Assembly: GCA_964386385.1 (NCBI GenBank)
Contig: CAYLRN010000010.1
Location: forward strand, 38,552 to 102,551
Length of the DNA: 64,000 nt
Reading direction: 5' to 3'
Source: RUG572 sp964386385
GTDB lineage: Bacteria; Verrucomicrobiota; Kiritimatiellia; RFP12; UBA1067
The notes below the pieces were generated by a model. The model did not search any database and was not told the origin of the DNA. It saw nothing but the letters and a program-made list of their open reading frames with translations. This document shows positions 57,323-64,000 of the stretch, piece by piece; the first letter of the stretch is position 1, and each line of letters starts with the position of its first letter. Made by a program: the position numbers and the translations under genes.

Positions 57323-59644
57323 TTACCTTTCGACTTTCTTGACCGTTCCGTTTGCGCCGACGTCGCCGAGGTCCAGGGCCGTCGTGTCCGCGGAGCCCTC
57401 CCTGTGGAAGACGGCCTTCATCTTCCGCGCGGCGGGCATTCCGGCGTAGGACCCGACGCGCTTTCCGACGGTGAACGCGCCGTCCTTGAACGCAGCCGTC
57501 GTGAGGGCGCCCGCGCCCTTGCGGTATGCGAGGGAGACGCCGTCGTCTTCGTAGAGCGTTCCCGTCGCGTCCGCGCCCGGCCAGACGTGGAGCTCGACCT
57601 CATCGTTCCAGCCCTTTTCGACGTGGAACTTCTGCGGCCACATGGGGACGATCGCGCCGGCGCGGACGTAGAGGCTGCCGCCCCACTCCTTCGTCGTCTT
57701 CACGTCGCGCACGACGGGTCCGGCCACCTTCTCGCCCGTGCGCCAGTCGTACCACGTCCCGGGCGGGATGGAGATCTTGTCCGTGAACGCGGATACGAGC
57801 AGGTCGGGGCCGAGCATATACGTCGTCACGCATTCGTCGTACGCGGGTTCGTCGGGATATACGAACGGCAGCGCGCGCATGACGGGCCATCCGGTCCGCG
57901 CCGCCTCTGCGGCCGCGGTGTAGAGATACGGCATGAGGCGGTAGCGGAGCCGGGCGTAGGACTTGAAGACGGCCAGCTTTTCGGGCGACTGGTGCCACGG
58001 CTGGTTCCAGTAGTCCCAGTTGTTCTGCTGGCTCCACGTCTGGAGGAATCCGAAGTGGAGGGACTGGACGTTGTGGATGTCCATGTCGCAGCTCTGGTTG
58101 GAATGTCCGGAAATGCCGAGGTTCAGGAGCGAGGCGAGGGGCTTCGGCCCGCCGCCGGTGTCGCCGGCCCACGTGGCGACGAACTGCTGGACGCCCGCGT
58201 AGCCGCCGGCGGAGTAGACCATCGAGCGGCGGCCGGTGTAGTCCTCGTAGCCGCGCGCCATCTGCTTGTCGTAGACGAGGCTGTAGAGGTTGTGCATTTC
58301 CTCGTCCGTTCGCCCGTTCGCCCAGGCGCGGTTTGGATGCTCGCCGAACTGGTTGCAGCCGTCGAGCTTGAAGCACTGCGCCCCTTGGTCGACGAACTTC
58401 TTGAGGTGCTCGAACCACGGCAGCGCGCCGTCGGGCACGTCGTCCTCCGGGCAGTAGAGGTTCCGGTACATCGCCTCCTTGTGGCGGGAGGGCTTCTTCG
58501 CGCCCTTCTTCGCGGCGCCGGGGTTGATGCGGTCGTCCTCCCACGTCTCGGTGACGCCATCGGGGACTTCGACCTGGCGGCCCGACGCCTTGGCAAGCCC
58601 GGCCGCGCACTGCTCCTCGTAGCGGAAGAGGTCGTAGTCGCAGCAGAGCCAGAGGGAGAGCTTCGCGCCGAGGCGCTTCATCGCGCCGACCCAGGTGTGT
58701 CCGCCCTTCGGCGCCCAGTAGGGGAAGTAGAAGCGCTCGGAATGCCATTCCTTGTAGATGGAGTTGTCGTAGAACTTCTTCATCCAGCCGGGTTCAAGCC
58801 CGACCACGTCGCACGGAAGGCCGCGGTCGCGGAAGTTCATCACCTCGTTCATGAGCGCGAACTGGTCGATGTTCTGGTTGCAGACGTACGTGAAGCCGTA
58901 GCCCCAGACGGGCAGGAGCGCGGGGCGTCCGGTCAGCTGCGTGTAGACGTCCAGAAGAGCGCGGTAGTCCTTGCCGGTGAAGACGTAGAAGTCGATCTCG
59001 CCCTCGTTCGCCTCGCATATGAGCGCGTCAGGGTCCTTCGCGCCGCAGTCGAACGCATTGCGCCACGTGGAGTTGAGGAGCATTCCCCAGCCGTTGCGGC
59101 TGACGGCCATCGGGACGGGAATGTTGCAGAGGTTGTTGCGGATCCAGAGGTCGAAGCGGTGTCCGCGCCGCATCACGTTGTCGCGCCCCGAATCGCCGAA
59201 GCCGTAGATGCGCTCGCCCTTGGCGAGACTGAACGAGATCGCGTAGCCCTTGCCGACTGCCTTGGGCGCGATCGCGAGGTCGGCGGCGGAGACAAGCGAC
59301 TTGAGGCGGAGCGTCCCCTTCGCGGCGTCGACGGAGAGTTCTGCCGACTTCGTCGCCACCTTGCCGTCCTTCTTCGTGAACGCCGCGGCCGGCCACTTGT
59401 CCCTGAGGACGCCGTAGCGGTTCATGCCGCCCTCCGTCCAGATGGCGGAGCCGTTGGCGTTCGTCCAGCTCTTCCGCACGCGGAACAGGTTGTCCGCCAG
59501 GACGTCGACGCGCAGTTCCGTGCCGTCGGCCAGCCTGCTCACCGCGCTTTCCGCGCCCGGCGCGGCCGCGCGCCACAGCGGACGCGCCTGGACCGCGACG
59601 CCCGTCAGGATGACGGCCGTCGCCGCAATGCGTTTCACGTTCAT
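57323..59644 (-). CDS. Secreted GH31 family alpha-glycosidase
   Basis: A 773-residue exported protein (signal MNVKRIAATAVILTGVAVQA). The GH31 barrel is clear: PVWGYGFTYVCNQNIDQFAL, LPCDVVGLEPGWMKKFYD, the nucleophile region CFKLDGCNQFGEHPNRAW, AGDTGGGPKPLASLLNLGIS, and the C-terminal YTAAAEAARTGWPVMRALPF and PPGTWYDWRTGEKV. Specificity (glucosidase, xylosidase or other) is not readable. Start ATG 59644 with AAGGA 7 bases upstream. It leads a tight three-gene run with the HydG-like enzyme and the kinase. Confidence 0.93.
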   Translation of the reverse strand: MNVKRIAATAVILTGVAVQARPLWRAAAPGAESAVSRLADGTELRVDVLADNLFRVRKSWTNANGSAIWTEGGMNRYGVLRDKWPAAAFTKKDGKVATKSAELSVDAAKGTLRLKSLVSAADLAIAPKAVGKGYAISFSLAKGERIYGFGDSGRDNVMRRGHRFDLWIRNNLCNIPVPMAVSRNGWGMLLNSTWRNAFDCGAKDPDALICEANEGEIDFYVFTGKDYRALLDVYTQLTGRPALLPVWGYGFTYVCNQNIDQFALMNEVMNFRDRGLPCDVVGLEPGWMKKFYDNSIYKEWHSERFYFPYWAPKGGHTWVGAMKRLGAKLSLWLCCDYDLFRYEEQCAAGLAKASGRQVEVPDGVTETWEDDRINPGAAKKGAKKPSRHKEAMYRNLYCPEDDVPDGALPWFEHLKKFVDQGAQCFKLDGCNQFGEHPNRAWANGRTDEEMHNLYSLVYDKQMARGYEDYTGRRSMVYSAGGYAGVQQFVATWAGDTGGGPKPLASLLNLGISGHSNQSCDMDIHNVQSLHFGFLQTWSQQNNWDYWNQPWHQSPEKLAVFKSYARLRYRLMPYLYTAAAEAARTGWPVMRALPFVYPDEPAYDECVTTYMLGPDLLVSAFTDKISIPPGTWYDWRTGEKVAGPVVRDVKTTKEWGGSLYVRAGAIVPMWPQKFHVEKGWNDEVELHVWPGADATGTLYEDDGVSLAYRKGAGALTTAAFKDGAFTVGKRVGSYAGMPAARKMKAVFHREGSADTTALDLGDVGANGTVKKVER

Positions 59645-59795
59645 GACTGAATCCTTCTTCTTTCGTTTTTCGCTAAAAGGCGAATCCGCCCGTTCCGTCA
59701 ATTGTATCACAATTCCGCCGCCGCAACGACAACGCGCAACGACAACGTCATGCGGGAGGGCGCGTGGACTTGCCTCTTGATCGCCTAATCCCGTA

Positions 59796-59824
59796 TTGCG
59801 CCGGCAATGGCGTTTTGATAGAAT
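59796..59824 (+). promoter_or_regulatory. Promoter of the DUF3127-prmC-trpB2 operon
   Basis: TTGCGC (59796-59801), 17 bases, TAGAAT (59819-59824). The leader is about 27 bases and contains AAAGGAG before ATG 59858. Confidence 0.65.
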
Positions 59825-59857
59825 CCTACCCCGTCAGGACAAAGGAGCAGACTAAAG

Positions 59858-60244
59858 ATGTTAACGTACGATTACAAGGGCGTCGTCGAGGAAATTGGCG
59901 AGACGAAGGCTTTTGGCAGCAACGGCTTCACGAAGCGCGAATTCATCGTGGGCAACGACGTCGATTCGCAGAGCAAGTACCCGAACCCCGTGTGCTTCAC
60001 CTTCAAGAAGGAGAAGTGCGCCCTCTGCGACGCGGTGAAGAAGGGCGACCGCGTGAAAGTCCAGTTCACCATCGACGGCCGCCGCTGGGACGGGCCGAAC
60101 GGCGTCCGCTATTTCACCGACCTGACCGGATGGAAAATCGAGAAGATCAACGGCGACGGCACCACCACCGAGCCCGAGGCCGCGCCGCCCGACCTGCCGG
60201 CGGACGTTCCCGCCTCTGCGGACGAGGACGACCTTCCGTTCTGA
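59858..60244 (+). CDS. DUF3127 OB-fold-like protein with SSB-type acidic tail
   Basis: A 128-residue protein. The first ~105 residues (YKGVVEEIGETKAFGSNGFT, KREFIVG, FTKEK-like core, TIDGRRWDGPNGVRYFTDL) match DUF3127, thought to be an OB-fold single-strand-binding relative. The last 25 residues are Pro/Glu/Asp-rich and end DEDDLPF. This resembles the DDDIPF tip by which SSB recruits repair and replication proteins. A good ribosome site (AAAGGAG) precedes it; prmC starts 3 bases downstream. Confidence 0.82.
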   Translation: MLTYDYKGVVEEIGETKAFGSNGFTKREFIVGNDVDSQSKYPNPVCFTFKKEKCALCDAVKKGDRVKVQFTIDGRRWDGPNGVRYFTDLTGWKIEKINGDGTTTEPEAAPPDLPADVPASADEDDLPF

Positions 60245-60246
60245 TT

Positions 60247-61113
60247 GTGAAGACCTGGAGAGAGCTTCTCGCCCTCGGGGCGGACTACCTTTCGCAGAAG
60301 GGCGTCCCCGACGCCGCGGTGGCCATGGAGGAGCTGATGGGTCGCCTCCTCGGCTGCCGGCGCGGGTTTCTTGAACCGCATTTCACGAAAATCCCGCCCG
60401 AAAGGCACGTGGCCGCGATGCGCCGCGCGATGTCGCGCCTCGTCGCCGGCGAGCCTCTCCAGTACGTCCTCGGCGAATGGGATTTCAGGCGTCTCACGCT
60501 CAAGTGCGACCGCCGCGCGCTGATACCGCGCCCGGAGACGGAAGAGCTCGTCACGCGGGTCCTGGCGTTCCTCGGCGCCCGGCCGGCGGAACTTCCGCCG
60601 CCTGTCGTCGTCGACGTCGGGACGGGAAGCGGATGCATCGTCCTCTCCCTTGCGGCCGAGTTCGGACGCGAAGCCGCGTTTCTGGGCGTCGACGTCTCGC
60701 CGGCCGCCGTGTCACTCGCCACCGAGAACGCCGCAAGGTGCGGGCTTGAGGGCAGGGTGAAGTTCGCCGTCGCCGACGGCCTTGACGATTTCGACGAACC
60801 GCAGTCCGTGGACGTCATCGTCTCCAACCCGCCGTACGTCCCCACCGCAGAATGCGACGCGCTCGACCCGCGCATCCGCGACTTCGAGCCGCGCGGCGCC
60901 CTGGACGGCGGCGCGCAGGGGCTGGACTTCTACGAGAGGTTCATCTCCGACGCGCTGAACCTCCTCAGGCCCGGCGGCGCGGTGTTCTTCGAGATCGGCG
61001 ACGGACAGGGAGAGTCCGTGCGGAAGCTGTTCTTCGACGCCGGATTCGACGAAATCAAGATTGAAAAGGACTATGCCGGACACGACCGGTACGCCTCGGC
61101 CGTTTTGCGGTGA
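60247..61113 (+). CDS. prmC: Release factor glutamine methyltransferase
   Basis: Methylates the Gln of the GGQ motif in RF1/RF2. The 288-residue protein has the helical N-terminal domain, LIPRPETEELVTRVLAF, the SAM loop VVDVGTGSGCIVLSLAAEFG and the catalytic IVSNPPYVP. Start is GTG 60247, two bases after the preceding stop. trpB2 follows after 32 bases. No prfA is adjacent. Confidence 0.94.
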   Translation: MKTWRELLALGADYLSQKGVPDAAVAMEELMGRLLGCRRGFLEPHFTKIPPERHVAAMRRAMSRLVAGEPLQYVLGEWDFRRLTLKCDRRALIPRPETEELVTRVLAFLGARPAELPPPVVVDVGTGSGCIVLSLAAEFGREAAFLGVDVSPAAVSLATENAARCGLEGRVKFAVADGLDDFDEPQSVDVIVSNPPYVPTAECDALDPRIRDFEPRGALDGGAQGLDFYERFISDALNLLRPGGAVFFEIGDGQGESVRKLFFDAGFDEIKIEKDYAGHDRYASAVLR

Positions 61114-61145
61114 CAGGCCCTCCGCCGAGGCAAGGAGAAGTTGAA

Positions 61146-62516
61146 ATGAGCGCAGAGATCCCGTACAAGACGTATCTGACCGAAGCCGAACTGCCGACCG
61201 CGTGGTACAACGTCCGGGCCGACATGAAGACGAAGCCCGCGCCGCTCCTGAACCCGGCCACCGGCCTTCCCGTCACGCCGGACGACCTTCGCCGCGTCTT
61301 CTGCGACGAGCTGGTGAGGCAGGAGCTTGACGACGACAACCCATGGACGCCCATTCCCGGCGAAGTGCAGGACTTCTACCGGATGTTCCGCCCCTCGCCG
61401 CTCGTCCGCGCCTACTTCCTCGAGCGCGCGCTGGACACCCCCGCGAAGATCTACTACAAGTTCGAGGGCAACAACACCTCCGGCTCCCACAAGCTCAACA
61501 GCGCCGTCGCCCAGGCCTACTACGCGAAGGCCCAGGGTCTCAAGGGCGTCACGACCGAGACGGGCGCCGGGCAGTGGGGTACCGCCCTCTCGATGGCGTG
61601 CGCGTTCTTCAAGCTGGACTGCCGGGTGTACATGGTCAAGTGCTCGTACGAGCAGAAGCCCTTCCGCCGCGAGGTGATGCGCACGTACGGCGCCTCCGTC
61701 ACCCCGTCGCCGTCGATGGAGACGGACGTCGGCCGCGCCATCAACGCCGCGCACCCCGGCACGTCCGGCTCGCTCGGCTGCGCCATCTCCGAGGCCGTCG
61801 AGGCGGCGACGTCCCGCGAGGGCTACCGCTACGTCCTCGGAAGCGTCCTGGCGCAGGTGCTCCTGCACCAGTCGATCATCGGACTTGAGGCGCAGACGGC
61901 CATGGACAAGCTGGGCGTCCGTCCCGACGTCGTCATCGGCTGCGCCGGCGGCGGATCGAACCTCGGCGGACTCATCTCCCCGTTCATGGGACGCAGGCTG
62001 CGCGGCGAGGCCGACTGCCGCTTCATCGCCGTCGAGCCGGCGAGCTGCCCGTCGCTGACGCGCGGACGCTACGCCTACGACTACTGCGACACCGGCCGGG
62101 TCTGCCCGCTCCAGAAGATGTACACGCTCGGACACGACTTCATCCCGTCCGCCAGCCACGCCGGCGGCCTCCGCTACCACGGCATGAGCTCCATCCTCAG
62201 CGAACTCTACCACGAGGGCCTGATGGAGGCGCGCGCCGTGGAGCAGACCGCCGTCTTCGAGGCGGCAGAGCAGTTCGCCCGCGTCGAGGGCATCCTCCCC
62301 GCGCCGGAATCGAGCCACGCCATCCGCGCGGCAATGGACGAGGCCCTTCGCTGCAGGCGCGAGGGGAAGGCGGAGACGATCCTCTTCGGACTCACCGGCA
62401 CCGGCTACTTCGACCTCTTCGCCTACCGCAAGTTCAACGACCACGAGATGGGCGACTACGTCCCGACGGACGCCGAGCTCGAGGCGTCCTTCGCGAAGCT
62501 CCCGAAGATCGGCTGA
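61146..62516 (+). CDS. trpB: Tryptophan synthase beta chain, TrpB2 type
   Basis: A 456-residue pyridoxal-phosphate enzyme of the TrpB2 group, which usually works without TrpA and condenses indole with serine. PLP lysine is Lys116 in NTSGSHKLNSAVAQAYYAKA; TETGAGQWGTALSMACAFF and the phosphate loop VIGCAGGGSNLGGLISPFMG follow. AGGAG precedes ATG 61146. No other trp gene is nearby, typical for TrpB2. Its TGA stop lies in the same reading frame as the following gluQ. Confidence 0.92.
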   Translation: MSAEIPYKTYLTEAELPTAWYNVRADMKTKPAPLLNPATGLPVTPDDLRRVFCDELVRQELDDDNPWTPIPGEVQDFYRMFRPSPLVRAYFLERALDTPAKIYYKFEGNNTSGSHKLNSAVAQAYYAKAQGLKGVTTETGAGQWGTALSMACAFFKLDCRVYMVKCSYEQKPFRREVMRTYGASVTPSPSMETDVGRAINAAHPGTSGSLGCAISEAVEAATSREGYRYVLGSVLAQVLLHQSIIGLEAQTAMDKLGVRPDVVIGCAGGGSNLGGLISPFMGRRLRGEADCRFIAVEPASCPSLTRGRYAYDYCDTGRVCPLQKMYTLGHDFIPSASHAGGLRYHGMSSILSELYHEGLMEARAVEQTAVFEAAEQFARVEGILPAPESSHAIRAAMDEALRCRREGKAETILFGLTGTGYFDLFAYRKFNDHEMGDYVPTDAELEASFAKLPKIG

Positions 62517-62548
62517 ACCACGTCCCGCGCCCCGTCCATCCCCCGCGA

Positions 62549-63482
62549 ATGCACGGGACGGCTCGCGCCGTCCCCGACGGGCGCCCTGCACCTCGGCAAC
62601 GTCCGCACGTTCATGGTCGCCTGGCTGCGCGCCCGGTCGCGTGGCGGCCGCGTCGTCTTCCGGATGGAGGACCTCGACCATCCACGCGACAAGCCGGGGG
62701 CGGAGCGCGCGGCGGTGGAGGACCTCGAATGGCTGGGGTTCGACTGGGATTCGTACGAAAGGCAGTCGGAGCGCAAGGCCCTGTACGCGGACGCGCTGGC
62801 GGACCTTAAGGCGCGCGGGCTTGTCTATCCCTGCACCTGCTCGCGCCGCGACGTCGAGGCCGCGCAGTCCGCGCCGCACGCGGGCGAACAGCTCCACTAC
62901 CCCGGCACGTGCCGCGGCCGCCACGCCACGTGGGCCGAGGCCGCGGCGGTGAGGCCGCCCTGCTGGCGCTTCCGCGTCCCCGCCGGGACGTCCGTCCGCT
63001 TCGAGGACGCTTTCGCCGGGCCTTTCGAGCAGGACGTCTCACGTGCGCTTGGCGACTTCCCGCTCGCGCGCGACGAGTTCGGCGCCGGCTACACGCTCGC
63101 AGTCGTCGTGGACGACGCGCTGATGGGCGTGACCGAGGTCGTGCGCGGCGACGACCTCCTTCCGGCCACGCCCGCGCAGATACTCCTCTACCGCGCGCTC
63201 GGCTACAAGCCGCCGGCGTTCTGCCACGTGCCGCTCGTCGTCGGCCCGGACGGCCGCCGCCTCTGCAAGCGCCACGGCGACACCCGCGTATCGTCGTACC
63301 GCGCCGCCGGCGTCTCCGCCGAGGCGATCGTCGGACGCCTCGCGCAGACGTGCGGCTGGGGCGACGGCTCTCCATGCTCCCTTCGCGACCTGCTGCCGCT
63401 CTTCGACATGGACGCGATTCCGCGTCGCGCCGTGACGTGGGGCGAACCGCCTGGCGGCGTCTTCAATGTCCCGCCAGCTTGA
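62549..63482 (+). CDS. gluQ: tRNA-Asp glutamyl-queuosine synthetase, start codon missing
   Basis: A truncated glutamyl-tRNA synthetase relative that loads glutamate onto queuosine in tRNA-Asp. The catalytic frame reads CTGRLAPSPTGALHLGNVRT (HIGH-type), FRMEDLDHPRDKPGAERAA, CTCSRRDVEAA, GVTEVVRGDDLLPATPAQIL and GRRLCKRHGDTRV (KMSKS-type). The frame contains no ATG, GTG or TTG between the trpB stop and the HIGH motif. The nearest ATG (62549) is out of frame by what could be a two-base loss. The first in-frame ATG (62613) would remove the ATP site. The gene may be frameshifted, misassembled, or started at a rare codon. Confidence 0.75.
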
Positions 63483-63780
63483 GGCCCGCGATTCCGATCA
63501 CAATGAGCGCGGCCGAGCCGATGCGCAGAAGCGTCGCCGGCTCCCCGAACATGACGATGCCGGCGACCACTCCGCCGACCGCGCCGACTCCCGTCCACAC
63601 CGCGTAGGCCGTTCCCATCGGAATCGACTTCATCGCCACGGACAGCAGCCAGACGCTGAGCGCCATGCCGACGGCGCACACGACGTCCGCCTTCACGTTC
63701 GTGAATCCGTTCGACATCTTCAGGGCCGTCGCCCACACTACTTCAAGCAGCCCCGCCGCCAGAAGAATCAGCCAGTTCAT
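63463..63780 (-). CDS. SMR-family exporter, Gdx/SugE type
   Basis: A 105-residue small multidrug-resistance protein with four helices. The essential Glu is in LLEVVWATALKMSNGFT, the signature of the Gdx (SugE) subgroup that exports guanidinium. The last helices read TAYAVWTGVGAVGGVVAGIV and GSAALIVIGIAGLKLAG. It converges with gluQ, overlapping by 20 bases. Its mRNA begins with a 14-bp hairpin; none of the known guanidine riboswitch classes was recognised there. Confidence 0.92.
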   Translation of the reverse strand: MNWLILLAAGLLEVVWATALKMSNGFTNVKADVVCAVGMALSVWLLSVAMKSIPMGTAYAVWTGVGAVGGVVAGIVMFGEPATLLRIGSAALIVIGIAGLKLAGH

Positions 63781-63813
63781 CTTTTCCTCTCCAGTCTTTC
63801 CATCTCAGGTTTG

Positions 63814-63857
63814 GCGAGAATGCGCCCGGCGGGCGCATTCTCGCGGCGGACATTGTA
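63814..63857 (-). promoter_or_regulatory. Promoter and 5' hairpin of the SMR exporter
   Basis: TACAAT on the minus strand (63852-63857) is followed within about seven bases by a perfect 14-bp stem with a three-base loop (63814-63844; arm GCGAGAATGCGCCC). The hairpin would form the very 5' end of the mRNA, 30 bases before an AGAGG ribosome site. Confidence 0.6.
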
Positions 63858-63889
63858 TCAAAGAGATGGCGAAGGATTCCATTGCGCAT

Positions 63890-63919
63890 TTGACGCATGG
63901 ACGCGCTTGGCTGTATAAT
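63890..63919 (+). promoter_or_regulatory. Promoter abutting the last gene
   Basis: TTGACG (63890-63895), 18 bases, TATAAT (63914-63919), then 7 bases to GTG 63927. Predicts a leaderless mRNA. Confidence 0.75.
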
Positions 63920-63926
63920 GGCGCAA

Positions 63927-64000
63927 GTGAAATCTGAAGCAGAGAAAAGGCAGGCGGCGCGGGCGTTCGTGGAGCGCTGGACGTTCAGGCGCGGGAGCGA
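63927..64000 (+). CDS. Start of a probable DNA methyltransferase (partial)
   Basis: Only 24 codons are visible: VKSEAEKRQAARAFVERWTF and RRGS. The pattern RAFVERW..RG resembles the N-terminus of class I SAM-dependent DNA methyltransferases of the MmeI-like group, but the stretch is too short for certainty. I favour the GTG at 63927, which lies 7 bases after TATAAT. An ATG three codons upstream (63918) overlaps the -10 box and would not be transcribed. Confidence 0.5.
   Translation, partial: MKSEAEKRQAARAFVERWTFRRGS

Noticed and set aside
61110..61145. Upstream start for trpB at 61110
   Set aside because: The ATG at 61146 has a good AGGAG site. The upstream codons have none and read as spacer (TGPPPRQGEVE).
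63781..63860. Known guanidine riboswitch before the Gdx/SugE gene
   Set aside because: There is one simple hairpin only. The paired ACGR loops of guanidine-II and the larger folds of classes I and III were not seen by eye; a covariance-model search would be decisive.

Overview
The window is GC-rich chromosomal DNA with PVC-type gene content. Likely candidates are a gut-associated Kiritimatiellota (Kiritimatiellia) or a relative such as Verrucomicrobiota or Lentisphaerota. I infer this from several features: a fused SecDF, a HacA-type LeuC/LeuD pair, two large secreted beta-helix glycoside-hydrolase-like proteins, a secreted GH31 enzyme, several DUF4143 or AAA-ATPase-like loci, and very many short intergenic palindromes. 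No rRNA, tRNA, CRISPR array or complete insertion sequence was recognised.

Layout. 1-5.9 kb (minus): an edge-truncated AAA-ATPase-like gene, then an operon of a coiled-coil membrane protein, a small lipoprotein, an RluA-family pseudouridine synthase, a small membrane protein and secDF, closed by a terminator. 6.1-12.8 kb (minus): a TetR repressor, adaptor, RND pump and outer-membrane channel operon with a 22-bp operator palindrome. 12.9-17.9 kb (plus): a secreted beta-lactamase-fold hydrolase, then leuA-leuC-leuD behind a probable attenuator. 18-23.2 kb: a secreted beta-helix protein, an aminotransferase, and rpsT-pgk.

23.3-28.6 kb is an accessory stretch. It holds a DUF4143 ATPase whose promoter is embedded in a palindrome, a decayed copy of that promoter cut off by a repeat, two tiny genes, a macro-domain protein, an XRE/zinc-ribbon regulator and repeat debris. 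28.6-38.9 kb looks like the replication-origin neighbourhood: an RlmL-like methyltransferase, dnaN, dnaA, a PtsN-like protein and mnmG, with clusters of DnaA-box-like nonamers and a 515-bp composite repeat in three copies. mnmG carries an in-frame insertion bounded by two identical palindromes.

38.9-48.8 kb (plus): DUF3793 and flavodoxin genes, an alkaline phosphatase, a YibE/F protein, a bile-acid-type symporter, two gene remnants, a purple-acid-phosphatase-like enzyme, a lipoprotein esterase and a second beta-helix protein. 48.9-54.4 kb (minus): metH-rsmD-coaD-yceD-rpmF-plsX. 54.5-59.6 kb (minus): a GH31 glycosidase, a HydG-like radical SAM enzyme and a histidine kinase, nearly gapless. 59.8-64 kb: a DUF3127 protein, prmC, trpB2, a start-less gluQ, a convergent Gdx/SugE exporter, and the first codons of a probable DNA methyltransferase.

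Two themes cut across the window. First, at least six genes have a sigma70-like -10 box ending exactly 7 or 8 nt before the start codon, which predicts leaderless mRNAs. Second, the intergenic space is full of repeats of several families: palindromes, period-8 arrays and a composite element. Some have invaded, duplicated or truncated genes.
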